Source: Ophthalmolycus amberensis (Eukaryota; Chordata; Actinopteri; Perciformes; Zoarcidae). From it: a stretch of DNA of 64,000 bases. The notes below the pieces were generated by a model. That model saw only the letters and a program-made list of their open reading frames with translations. It did no database searches and was not told the origin of the DNA. The DNA lies in contig JAFEUB010001107.1 in assembly GCA_024529925.1 (NCBI GenBank), positions 1,261,001-1,325,000 on the forward strand, written 5' to 3'. The translations under genes were made by a program, and so were the position numbers. Every line of letters begins with the position of its first letter. Positions within the stretch are counted from its first letter, which is position 1. Below, one piece after another: positions 1 through 11,672 of this stretch.

Positions 1-921
1 TGAGTGTCTGACATTTAGACAACTGAAGACATCATAGCTCCCGTTGGTAAATGTCAGACTGCTTCGCGGACGCTGTTGAATGGGAGATGAGGACAAGGAG
101 AGACGAACAGGAAACAGAACAGGTAACTCTTATTGTGCTGAAGTCCTTTCTGGAGTCATGGAGTGAGCTGGTTCAATGAGAGAGAGAGAGAGAGAGAGAG
201 ATGCCTTCACTGAGCATGAGAGTCAGGTGATTTAATGCACCTTTGAATACGTTAGATTGTCAATCGTCTCACGAGGTCAGACAGTTTCCTCTTACGCACT
301 GTGCAGTGAGCCGAAAAGCATTTTTTTATACTACCTTTTGAACGAGTGAGCTTTAGGAGAACTGTTATTTTTTTATTTGCGCAAGAAACAATAACAAATG
401 GTATGAAATCACAAAAACCAAAGACGGAGGCTTTTCATATCTGAGCTCTTGTTCTACTGCTGTGGACACAACAAGCTCCCTCAGCATACTGTATCTACTG
501 CAACGTGTGACACAAAGTACAGCAATCTACAGTACCTGCTAATAAAAGTAATTACAAGCCGCTTGGATACATCATATCAGGATATGAAAACCTCCAAATA
601 TACTTAATTTTGCCCAAGTAGGTGGGCTACCGCAAAACTTTGCACGTAAGATTTTTTTGCGCAATAATCTCGACAAATGATTTTTCTTGCAAAAAAAATG
701 AAGCATTAACTATAGGAGCCATTACCTTTTACTGCCACGCACAACAACAAACACAAGCCATAGAAGAAGAGGTTGTATATCAGGTGCTTGCATCAATCTC
801 GCTGCAACGTCAGCCTCTACAGCGCTTGTAAAAAAAAAACTCCAGCATCTGTTTCCTGTTACCTTGGAGATGTTGTTTCTTCAGTCTGTCCGGCTTGCAG
901 CACACCGGCCCCATGTCTGAG
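1..921. other. arhgap22 intronic sequence, no gene seen
   Basis: This stretch lies 3' of the last recognised arhgap22 exon on the minus strand, so it is presumably intron 3. It holds a short (GA)n tract at about 178-201 and A/T-rich unique sequence. Short open frames here show no domain, signal peptide or splice-supported exon. The next arhgap22 exon (rest of the PH domain) was looked for and not found, so it probably lies left of the window. Confidence 0.6.
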
Positions 922-1577
922 TGGGCTGGAGCTGGAGCTGGGGCTGGAGCTGGGGCTGGAGCTGGGGCTGGAGCTGGAGCTGGAGCTGGAGCTGGGGCTG
1001 GAGCTGGGGCTGGAGCTGGGGCTGGAGCTGGAGCTGGAGCTGGAGCTGGGGCTGGAGCTGGGGCTGGAGCTGGAGCTGGAGCTGGGGCTGGAGCTTGAGC
1101 TGGGGCTGGAGCTGGGGCTGGAGCTGGGGCTGGAGCTGGAGCTGGAGCTGGGGCTGGAGCTGGGGCTGGAGCTGGGGCTGGAGCTGGAGCTGGAGCTGGA
1201 GCTGGGGCTGGAGCTGGGGCTGGAGCTGGAGCTGGAGCTGGGGCTGGAGCTTGAGCTGGGGCTGGAGCTGGGGCTGGAGCTGGGGCTGGAGCTGGAGCTG
1301 GAGCTGGAGCTGGGGCTGGAGCTGGGGCTGGAGCTGGGGCTGGAGCTGGAGCTGGGGCTGGAGCTGGAGCTGGAGCTGGGGCTGGAGCTGGAGCTGGAGC
1401 TGGAGCTGGAGCTGGGGCTGGAGCTGGGGCTGGAGCTGGGGCTGGAGCTGGAGCTGGGGCTGGAGCTGGAGCTGGAGCTGGAGCTGGAGCTGGGGCTGGA
1501 GCTGGGGCTGGGGCTGGGGCTGGGGCTGGAGCTGGGGCTGGGGCTGGAGCTGGGGCTGGGGCTGGGGCTGGAGCTGG
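922..1577. repeat. GAGCTG/GGGCTG hexanucleotide array
   Basis: About 109 tandem hexamers, made almost only of two variants differing at one base (GAGCTG and GGGCTG). Five reading frames stay open through it, giving artificial Gly-Ala, Leu-Glu/Leu-Gly, Trp-Ser/Trp-Gly, Pro-Ala and Gln-Pro/Gln-Leu runs. None has splice support or conserved flanks, so these are not genes. Two rare GAGCTT variants lie 156 bp apart (about 1094 and 1250) in matching context, which indicates a 26-unit higher-order duplication. Confidence 0.97.
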
Positions 1578-1902
1578 CCTACAGCTGCAGCCTGGAGCGG
1601 CTTCTCCGTCACCACTTTGCCCGTTTGGAAGCAATTCAGTACGCAGGTAGCACTGACGGCCAGAACCTGCCAGTGAGGCATGCTCGATGCCAGCTGGAAA
1701 CAAACGAGTCCCACTTCTTGCCCTTCACTCATTTATTCTGTCCATTCATTCACTCTCTTCTTCCCGTTTTCTTTCATTCAGCAGTGTGGGCAGCAGGTCC
1801 GTTCCCTCAGCCCCCCTGGGGAGAAGCAAATCCCTGAGGAGGAATGTAACAAGGATCTTCTCTCTCTGTGTCCTTCTCTCTCTCTTTTCCTCTCTCCCCC
1901 CC

Positions 1903-1937
<35 letters not shown>

Positions 1938-2337
1938 GGCAGGGAGATGGGCTGTCCTCCAATCTTTGCCAAACAAACTTGTACGCACACACACACACAG
2001 AGGGGAAACAGAAAATGCCAATCCATCTCTGTGCGATACAGGCAGTGCAGACTTTGCTTTCTTAACACTTGTTGCAGACACACACTGGTCTGTAGACGTG
2101 GAATATTGTGTGGAAAAAATCTGTTTTTTTCCACTTTCTATCACTGACTGTCACAACCCGAAAGTGAGCAAGTGCTCCGTCTCTTTCTTGAAAATGCCAC
2201 GAGAGCGATATAGAGTACAAGCACGGCGTTGACGCGTGCTTCCATAAAAGTTTCATTTCAACAGTTTTCTACGAAAATACAAGATGTACAAAATACTCTC
2301 CAGGCTCCATAGCTTCATCTAAACTAATGAACAAGCA
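1578..2337. other. Pyrimidine-rich intronic sequence with GT/CA microsatellites
   Basis: CT-rich sequence (about 1690-1900), a (GT)n tract at about 1905-1933 and a short (CA)n tract at about 1985-2000. The open frames that overlap here on both strands are low-complexity and lack any recognisable domain. No gene is supported. Confidence 0.7.
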
Positions 2338-2339
2338 CA

Positions 2340-2383
2340 GGCATACCCTACCCCCCCCCCCCAGGGGGGGGGTAGGGTATGCC
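2340..2383. repeat. Poly-C/poly-G inverted repeat (hairpin)
   Basis: The 11-base arm GGCATACCCTA is followed by 12 C, one A, 9 G, then the exact reverse complement of the arm. The structure can form a stem of about 20 bp with almost no loop. It sits just upstream of a LINE fragment. Confidence 0.9.
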
Positions 2384-2439
2384 CAGAACATCCACACCTG
2401 AGAACCTGTCTGCTCTGAGCACATCCAGACATCTTTTAC

Positions 2440-2755
2440 AGACAGAGGATAAGGAAAGCACCTGGCCCCCGACAGTGTGTCACCCTCCTGTCTGAAGGTC
2501 TGTGCTGACCGGCACACTGATCTTCAATAGATGACTGAAGCTGTGTGAAGTCCCCTCCTGCTTCAAACGCTCCACTATCATACCGGTCCCCAAGAAATCC
2601 CATCAAAGCATCAGATGACCACATGCCTGTTGCCCTCGGTGATGAAACCCTTCGAGCGACTGATGTTGGCCCACCTGAAGGTCATCAGAGGACCACCTGC
2701 TGGCCGCCCTTCAGTTAGCCTACCGGGCAAACAGGTCAGTGGATGATGCAGGAGA
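2440..2755 (+). mobile_element. Degraded LINE reverse-transcriptase fragment
   Basis: Read across frameshifts on the plus strand, this resembles the RT core of teleost non-LTR elements. There are pieces like VPSCFKRSTIIPVPKK, a MKPFERLMLAHLKVI stretch, and a LAYRANRSVDDA-like piece near 2715-2750. Frames are interrupted and there is no intact ORF, so it is a dead copy. The clade (L2/Maui-like) is inferred from memory of fish LINE proteins. Confidence 0.75.
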
Positions 2756-3780
2756 TGATAGTATAGTATGTCAAATAAAAGTCGTAAGAAGTCATAGTAT
2801 AGTATATCGGAGAGTCATATTATATATAGTATGTTGACAAAAGTAAAAAAAAAGTCATGGTATAGTATGTAAAAAAAATCATAAAAGCAATTGTATAGTA
2901 TGATACCAATCTTGCATATATATTTAAAAAGCATTTAACAACCCACTTCTCAGTATGTTTGTATTTTATTCACTTACTGCTATGTGTGGTTGTATATTCT
3001 GTTTTCGATGTACACATTTGCACACATCTTGTATATTTCATTGCATTTTCTTGTTTTTGTTATTTACTTGTATTATCACTACATATTCTGATTCATATTG
3101 TAGCATTATGTATTTCACATATAGTCATTTATTTACATGTCACATATGCATTTAGTTATTTTTTCATATTTATTTATGCTTATGTATAAGAGCAACTGTA
3201 ATGTACCAATTTCCTCTGGTGATCAATAACAGTTAATAAAAAAAGTATAGAATAGCAAGAAGTAATGAAAATGTAAAGTGAAGTACGTGGAAAATAGTCC
3301 TAAAAAAGCCATATTACAGTTTGTCATTGTATAGTATGTAGAGAAAGTCACAAAGAATTGCATGGTATGTCGAAAAAACAAAAAAGTCATAGTATAGTTT
3401 GTCGAAAAAATTCATAGAAAACAGTCATAGTATGCTTAATAAAGTCATAGTATGGCGAATAAAGTCATAGTACAGTATGTCACAAAACGTAGTCGTACAG
3501 CATGTCGGAAAAAGTCATAACTAAGTCACAGTATAGTATGTAGAATAAAGTCATAGTATAGTTTGTCGGAAACATTCATAAAAAAGTCATGAATAAGTCA
3601 TAGTATAGTATTTCGAAAAAAAATCAGGATAGTGTGTTGAAAAAAGTAATAGTATATGTCGAAAAAGTCATAATAAAATCAAGTATAGCATATCGAAAAA
3701 AATATTAGTATGTCATTAAAGTCATAGTATATGTTGAAAAAAGTCATAAAAAGTCTTAAAGTGTCGTATGACAAAAAAAG
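2756..3780. repeat. Degenerate AT-rich tandem array (GTCATAGTATAGTATGTCG-type unit)
   Basis: Many imperfect copies of a unit of roughly 20-36 bp built on GTCATAGTATAGTATGTCG followed by an A-run occupy about 2756-2890 and 3245-3780. The two blocks are split by about 350 bp of different sequence that looks like a LINE 3' tail. Unit length and sequence vary greatly, as in an old array. No coding potential is seen. Confidence 0.85.
2905..3242 (+). mobile_element. Probable LINE 3'-UTR remnant inside the AT-rich array
   Basis: A T-rich stretch ends in GAGCAACTGTAATGTACCAA..., then a GGTGATCAATAA-like end and an A-rich tail. This resembles the 3' end of fish L2-type LINEs. With the RT fragment at 2440-2755 it may derive from one element whose middle is deleted or replaced by the tandem array. 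The assignment is by resemblance only. Confidence 0.5.
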
Positions 3781-4887
3781 CAACTCATCCTGAATTTATT
3801 TCAGCCTTCCCTTGAAATGAATACAATCATACCCTTTGGATTTGCTTCTAGCCTGCATGTTTGTCTTTGAAGACCAATAAACATAATGAACAGACGTCGA
3901 GGGAGAAGTATCCAAAAGTCCTGAAACAGCCGTTTTATCTATAAACAATGCAGAATACATGCAGACACGCCTTTAAACCTTTCTAGGACAATCTGTTTCT
4001 CAGACCTTCTTGCAAGAAATGACAATTTCACCTAAAATGATGCTCGACATAGCATTATTAACAAAAAGAACCAAAGAGCATTATTAACAAAAAGAACCAA
4101 AGTGTCTCGCCCAAGAACAGATGGAGCCGCGGATCAAATTGCAAAACCCGAGAAATCCCGTCTTCAAAAGGAAAGCCCAGAGTGAGTCTTTACTGTTGGC
4201 AAGGACAGCGATGTCTCAGTCATCAGGAATGACAATTAAGAGTCACTCTTCGGAAACTCTCAGCCAACACTAATCGGCAACAAGCTCAACAGGTACCGGT
4301 GCTCTTTCACACCTTCCGCTCTCACGCGCTTCTGCTCACTCCCCAGGGAAAGGAAAGGGAAAGCCCAGAGTGAGTCTTTCCAATAAGCTGCTGCCTCTCT
4401 GTTTGAAGCTGTGCTGTTCAGTAAAACATTGGCTGCGGATGTGAGGAAAAAGCTGCAAGACATGACTGGACACCATAATGACTGTTTTAAAAGAATTGGG
4501 AGGAAGCGCCATCCTTCGTGAAGCGGTGCTTTTAACACAATGTGAAGCCCAAAGTCTTATTCATTTCGTACAACAAGGGCGGGTAAAGCCTCCATCACTG
4601 TAAGCCGATTACATGGTGGAGAAAGAGCAGAGGAACTCATGTGCTTCTCCCTGAGGAGCCTGCAAATCTGATATGGTGTCAGCAGAAAGACGGAGTCAGC
4701 ATCACGTTGTCATGCACGGAGAGAGAGCCGCCATTTAAAGCCGAAAGTCTTCATCCTGTTCAAATGCAATGCATTAAATACGTCTTTAACCCTTCGACCT
4801 GCCTCCTTATCTTCATATACCTGTCTCTGTGCATCTTTCCCCCTCACCGGACTACTTCCCTCTCCGGCTGATTGCATTTGTATCTGC
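3781..4887. other. Intronic sequence without a gene; local duplications
   Basis: No exon is supported. Two local duplications are visible: a tandem repeat of about 25 bp at about 4051-4100 (GCATTATTAACAAAAAGAAC unit), and the phrase GAAAGCCCAGAGTGAGTCTT at about 4170-4190 and again at about 4358-4378. Confidence 0.6.
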
Positions 4888-5057
4888 CCCTCCCTTCCCT
4901 TCCCTTCCCTTCCCTTCCCTTCCCTTCCCTTCCCTTCCCTTCCCTTCCCTTCCCTTCCCTTCCCTTCCCTTCCCTTCCCTTCCCTTCCCTTCCCTTCCCT
5001 TCCCTTCCCTTCCCTCCCTCCCTTCCCTTCCCTTCCCTTCCCTTCCCTTCCCTTCCC
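4888..5057. repeat. CCCTT pentanucleotide microsatellite
   Basis: About 34 tandem CCCTT units with a short CCCT phase break near 5012-5022. Open frames across it on both strands are artificial (Phe-Pro-Ser-Leu or Gly-Arg-Glu-Lys runs). Confidence 0.97.
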
Positions 5058-6270
5058 ACCTCGTCTCTCAGCGTCTGCCGGCCCCTTCCGTAGAAACTCA
5101 CTGGGGGGTTCTCGCCCCTCTGCTATGTTGACTGGCCATAAACGGAACACACAGAGACTCGCCACGCGGTCGGCCATTCTAAACACAGGCGGGAGACCTC
5201 CTGGCAAACACTCCCGTAATGACAGAGTGACATACAGAGAGCCAACCGAGCTCAGCTGCTGTCTTGGCAGTTTCAATTGCAGGACTTGATTTTGAGATTG
5301 AACGTTTAGTTCTTTGGTTGTTGAACAGAGGCGTCATAATAAAAACAGCCCCTTAAAGGCTTCCACCCAGCTCTCTGCTATATGCCTTAACAGCACTTCA
5401 ACGCACATACTATCACACTTCAAGACACAACAAAGTGCTGTATTGATTGAGTAGAAAGTATCAGGTCAATCTAATCAGACTGTTCCGCCTCAGTGCGTTA
5501 GCTGTGAATGCACCGCGGGAAGCTGGACGGCTCACCAGCAGTCCTGAGATCAGGAGCAGCTCGGGATGATGGAGCGGCCGCTTTGTTTCCTCTTTATTTT
5601 ATGCCACTTCTCGCAAGGACTTTTCTTTCACAGCTAGAAATGTATCCCCGGGATACTTGTACTTGACCTGTCACACAATAGATCATTTAGTTTCTCAATG
5701 TTTGCTTCAGTTTTATCTTAGCTTTGATGTGTTTTTGGACACTTTCCATAAGTAAATGTCTGTATGGTGTTGTTGTGGTGTCTCACTTAAAAGGCACATT
5801 ATTTCCCCACATCCTATACCAGCTAGTGCACCTCCACATAGATGCACTCCTACTGTCTCTGGACCAAACGTGATGCCCATGCCGTGTCCATTATCAGGCC
5901 CACACCCAGGAACATTTCTCAACTTCTACTTTAGGAATGTGACCTTCTACCAAACCCATACATTTGTGGCAGATATGTAAGTGTATGTATATGACTGGCT
6001 TCCTTTTCTTTTACTTACTAAAGTAAAACGAACTGAACTAATGAACCGAAACTGCTGCTAACTTAAAATGCTGTCGTTTCCGTGTAAAGTGCCGTATGAT
6101 GAGCGTTGACGATGTTGGCCGGTCTTGGGTTTCACTTATGACCAACACTGCCATGTTGATATTTCTAAACGAAGTTATCAAGTTTAAAACGTGCCAAGAG
6201 ATTTATAGATGTGGAGTAACTGGGACCAGCTGGTGGAGGAGGAGGCATGGGAGCAGCTGGGGGATCTCAC
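5058..6270. other. Intronic sequence of arhgap22, no gene seen
   Basis: Mixed-composition unique sequence. No splice-supported exon, RNA gene or mobile element was recognised. Confidence 0.5.
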
Positions 6271-6358
6271 CTGGTACAATCTCAAAAAGGTGTCTTCCCG
6301 GCTCGTCCGGATTAGCTGTGAGTTCGTTGACCTGGCATCCCTGCAGAGGTATACAGCC
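6271..6358 (-). CDS. arhgap22: arhgap22 coding exon 3 (PH domain)
   Basis: The minus strand has acceptor CTGTTTCAG directly before 6358 and donor GTGAGA after 6271. The 88-bp exon starts in phase 0, right after the KPQ end of exon 2, and encodes GCIPLQGCQVNEL and PGRHLFEIVP. This corresponds to the PH-domain strand region of human ARHGAP22 (G-I-L-G...HLFEI-PG). It ends in phase 1. The exon is too short for an ORF scan, and the plus-strand frame over it is only a shadow. Confidence 0.92.
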
Positions 6359-8376
6359 CTGAAACAGAGAGGGAGGGGGGGAGGGAGAGAGAGAGAGGAG
6401 GAGGGAGGGAGAGAGATTTAATTACCAGGTTTAAATACATGTAAAATGTCCTTACTTCTTTACCACTCCTCTCTGTCTTTTTATTCTTGTTTCATACTTT
6501 CTGAACAATCTTTTTATATCGAAATTGCAATTAGTCCACTGAATAAGTCCGCATCCAGTGAGTTTGTACGTTCATTGTATCTGAACTAACGTTCGTAGGA
6601 CTGTCCTACACCTTCTGGCCTCTTCTTCATTTCTCTCCTCCCCCCTTCCTTACGTCCGTCCTTCCTATCCCTCCACTCTTAACCCCTCTCACATTTTAAG
6701 CAGCTACTCCTGTGATTGAACAGGGACCCACACAGATTATCAGAATACATTATCCAGATCAATACCCATTTAGCGATGAGAACTGAGGCCAAGTGAGCTG
6801 TGAAGGGATGCCAGCGTCTGTGGGCCTGCCCCGTTAATCTGCGGGCTGGCATCCTCCATCAAACGGGGAGGGGATTCTTCCAAAGCGCCTCAACCGGAGG
6901 GCCGGGCTGTCGCCAACATTAGTCGCCATGGCAACAAATGGAAGGGGTGGGAGTTGTAGATGGATGGAGCACAGGGGCAGGAACCAGGGGGGGGGGGGGG
7001 AGCTCCCAAGGGTGCTATGTGCTCGGAATAACACCAGGAGCTGGCCGGGGATGAAAGAATAAGGAGGCAACGCGTCAGCCGAGAACACAAATCACACAGT
7101 GAAGCAGTGCAAGCTGAAGACGTGGGATGGATGGCGTACTTTGTCCTTTTATACGTCTCAGCCTGGTGACAGAGCGACTTTGATGGAGAGCTCACGTTTT
7201 GTTGCAATCAATATGAACCTGTGCCTGCATGACTGAGCCTTTCCCCCAAACAGATGTGGACACGCCCGCTTTAACCCGGTTTGCGCATAAGTGCCAATCA
7301 GCATCCCGGACCAGAACTCCGGCCCCGGAACCCCCGGAAGACTCGTTCTCGCTTTTGGCAATGTCCTCCGCCTAGTGCCGAAGCACACAAGTATGACGGC
7401 GCTGCTGTTGATTGGTACCATGTGCCAGTCAGGAGAGACTCATAAACATCTCAGACTCCCCTTTGTTCAGCACATGCCGTGAAGCTTTCTTTCAGGCTTT
7501 CAGCAGCTGTCTCCTCACAAACCTGAGCCGGCGCTGGCTCCCAGTCAAAGCAGGAGCAGGGAACTACTGACAAAACCCCACCACACCAGACTCCGATCCC
7601 AAGAGACAGCTTACTGCAATGACAATACTTTTAAGTGAATCAAGTTTTCCAAAAATGCACAGTTCAGTACATCAGGAATGGATTCGGATGGAAATGACCT
7701 CAAATCTGAAGTCTAAATCGAAGGGACAGAGTTGGAAATGTGCTTTGACGATCCGTTAATAAACTCTCCTCTGGTATACAGGAAGTGATGTGCTTTGTGT
7801 GTATGGCTTGCCCGCCCTGTTTGATTGACAGGTGGCCTTTACATCAATCATCACACTAACATGCATTCAGCAACAACGATGGAAGCAAAACAACACGTCT
7901 CACCACTCTGAAACATCGCTCTTTCAAATTTAATGAAGAGACTCATTTTGTATTCAGAGTACTAATGATCCACCACCAGCCATGTGTTCTTCTGTTGTCC
8001 AAAATAGAAATCGATTGTCCGATAAGTGAAGTCCATTTGTTCTGCAGTGGATTTATCCCCACATGATGAAAAGGAAAAGAAAACCTCGATAGATCCTGCG
8101 TCAGTATTGCGCCACCTTCGACCAATTATCACATCTTTTCATCTCGGTAGGGGGGGGGGGGGGGTCTTGTTCTGTTGCAGCGATTTGCCGACATAACCCC
8201 CTCCCTCCTCACCATTAACCCCCCCCCCCCCCCCCCCACTCCACTCGGTCTCGCATTGTCTATCGTTTAGAAGATGAGAGGGAGAAAAAAGGCCAGAGTG
8301 ACACTTCCTCACACATCCTGCTCTCTGAGGGGGTGGATCTGTGTGTGTGTTCATGCACGTGTGTGCATTATTGTGA

Positions 8377-8411
<35 letters not shown>

Positions 8412-8780
8412 CATTCAACCATGTGTGTGACTTGAATCCACTGAGAGTTGCAAATCAATATAGGCTGGATGGGTATTGGCAAGCTCTGATTATAGACAGT
8501 CTGTCACAGCCTTCACTCAGTTGTTCCCCACAGAATGGAGACAGCGAGGAGGAGAACACTCTCCTCCTCATTCTGTGTACGTAGAGTGTGTGTAGAGTGT
8601 GTGTAGAGTCTGTGTGTGTGCGTGTGTGTGTGTGTGTGATGGACTAAAAGACAGTGATGGCGGACGGCTGCTGCCTACATTAAATGAACAGCAGTCATGC
8701 AGCGCGAAGACTGGAAAAATCAATAAAAGTGTCGGGATTTCAGCCAACAATGTAAAGAGATGATTATTAAGCTCTAAAGG

Positions 8781-8831
<51 letters not shown>

Positions 8832-11609
8832 ACAGACCTGCCCCCGCTGTCTTTTGTTGTTGGATTACTATCATCGCCTCATGTTACGACTATGTAAGCC
8901 TGTCAGCTACGGTGACTGTCCATCCCAACATGGTTTTTCATGAATGCGAGGTCAGTCTAGGCCAGCTCTCGTTTTGCTTGTGAACTTCAATCAGAATCAG
9001 AATGGGAAATTGTGAGTCAGCACCTGGCCACGAGAGACATCCCTCATCAGAGGAGCAATGGGATCGATTAGAGATTTCGCTCTGGAAATATCTTAATGAC
9101 TGTGTACTAATGGAGGAAACCAGGCGTCACGCGCTGCGGTGCTGTTTGTTCTAATGCACTATAGACGGTATTTTCAAGTTAATAACACGGCAACACTGTG
9201 TATCTTTCTATGGTAAAAACATGTATTTGTACAGCAAAAATACATGAGAAATGAAATGAGCAATTCATATCTACATAGGGAGCATGCCAGCATTAATGTT
9301 AGTAACACCTGTGCTTGACTTCAAAACTTTCAACAACAGGCTCCAGAGGTCTGTAAGATCACTTCTTTCAAACGCCACACCCACAGTGTTTTCCATTTTC
9401 AAATTTATAATCTTCAGACCCAACTGCTGACTCAAGTGACATCACTGTGACATCACTGTGACACTACCCAAGACCTGTAAACAAAGTTGGATGTGTAAAA
9501 CCGGTGGGATTCCCCTTTCATTACACATTCAGACTGCTCCTATATCTTCCTTGAATTGAACAGTCTGACTTGTTATTTTATTACTTGTGTAAATGTCTGA
9601 GCCTGGGTTGTCTTTGTCTGACGGACGTGTTACCTGTGGTTTGGTTTCTTCCTCGTCTTTGTAGAAGAAGAGCTGATCCGAGCGCAGCACGAACCAGCGG
9701 AGCTGCCAGTTCTTCATGATGCTGCGCTGCTTCTTCAGCCAGCCAGCTTTCAGCGCGCCTTCCTGGAGGCTGGGGGAGGCCGGCCGGCACGGGCCCCGGG
9801 ACACCTCGCCCATCACCATGCTCTTGGACCTGGCTGCAAACACACACACACACACACACACATAAAGCATTGATTTACTCTGTGTATACACACGCAGGCA
9901 TTGGATGGGTTAAAGGTGACTGATTCGGTGGTTCTGCTAGATTTCTTCCATTTCGTTGGCTCGTGTCTTTTCATTTTACTCCCTAATAGAAGCTTGTGTT
10001 ATCCCTCATCGTGTATGCTGTGTGCACACACATGCTCTGGCGGGCACTTCAGTCATGAACACACAACCTTCTGCCCCCGGCAGATGAAGGGGGGAGTGGG
10101 ACTGCAGAGAGGCAGCACGCACAAATAATAACAGAAAGCAGATTAAAAAAAAAAGAGATTGCGCTGGGGGAACACACACACACATACACACACACACACA
10201 CACTCAGAGACATAGCCTCAGGTGACAGTGATCCCCTCCCTCTCGAGGTCCTTGGGAGAGACTCATTGTGTGTTGCCACAACCCGATTTGTGTGTGGGGG
10301 GGGGGGGGCGTTTGAGCTGGGTATAATAGGACCACATGGGACCGACTGGCTGGCTGAGTGACTGGCTGGCTGCCTGAATCATTCTCAACAAATGTGTGTA
10401 ACCTGAGCTCAGTCAAGGACAGCTTTCAAAGGGAGGCGACGGCAGCGTTAGAGCCGTGTTTCAGCGTGGCGTCAGTTCTGTCCCTGCGGGGCTGCTGTCC
10501 TTGTATTACATCAGCTGTGGAAAGAGATTTAAGAGTGCGGCGTGTATCATTTCTGACATTTGATCATGATATTTTATCAGTCAAAGATCACACATCCTGT
10601 AAAATATCCAGCTTTCTAGAAAGTTAAAAGAGCCTAAGACCAGATGTATGGATATTCTTCACAGGCTGATATTTGACTTAGTAGTCCAGTCTCCAGTGCT
10701 GGCTTACAGCAACCGCTCAGAGTCTGTCTGATGTGCAGTATGACATGATATCCAACACTAACAAGAGTGTTAGCACTATTGCTTCACCAAAGGAGTTACG
10801 TTTCTTCTTCGTTTTTATAGCAGACCAAGTGCTAAATGTGGTGAACAAAGTACGATACTTGGATGACGTCGATCACCTCTGATCTATGTGATGATGACGA
10901 TGTATGCAGCAAGCCAATGCGCTGGCACGTACATTTCATACGTGTTCAGATGATGTTAAAGCATCTTTGGAGCCCACTCCACTCCACACAGCCCACTTGT
11001 GGTGCAATAGCAGTAAAGGAAAAAGGAAGAAAGATTCAGGTGGCGTTCAATGACGCCTTCATAGTCTCGCTCGAGCTCCCAAGATGGAAAAGGTTCAAGT
11101 CACATGTTTGTGCCGAGTAATGTTCCCGCCTTTTATGCTGCGTTGAGGAATTTTATGTACAACATTTATGTGTTAATTGATTAAAGAATGTAATCGTAAT
11201 GGTCTTAACTAAACAAACATATAAGTGACACAAGGTATTCCTTGTTTTTGAAACATTGCAACAAATCTCTGTCTTTTATTAATCCTGTGGATTTGTGAAC
11301 TACAACGATTGTTACCTTTGTGCTGTTGTCCACATATTGTATTTCATGTCTTATGATTTATTTGTTATGTACCGACAGTTTGTGTCTGAAATAAAGTTGA
11401 AAACCTAAATAATGATGTGTGTAGAATGAGTTGAGGATAATTTATGTTACTTACGAAACTGGCTGAAGATATTTAAGTTTCCTATAAATGAGAAAAGGCC
11501 ACAGAGCTGAGACGAGAGCTATATCCTGTGAGGCAAACAAATTATACATTTGATGGTAATGTATAATTTATAGGAATCAATTGTGCAGACATCCTCCCTG
11601 CTGCTGTGC

Positions 11610-11672
<63 letters not shown>

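Noticed and set aside
773..1837. 354-codon plus-strand and 297/283-codon minus-strand open frames
   Set aside because: They are created by the hexanucleotide array; no domains or splice support, and several frames are open at once.
4710..5276. 188-codon minus-strand frame with Gly-Arg-Glu-Lys repeats
   Set aside because: Produced by the CCCTT microsatellite.
6209..6421. 70-codon plus-strand frame starting MWSNWDQLVEEEAW
   Set aside because: It is the antisense shadow of arhgap22 exon 3, which has proper splice sites and matching phase on the minus strand.
10863..11120. 85-codon plus-strand frame as a gene
   Set aside because: It is a fragment of a degenerate LINE ORF2 that continues in another frame.
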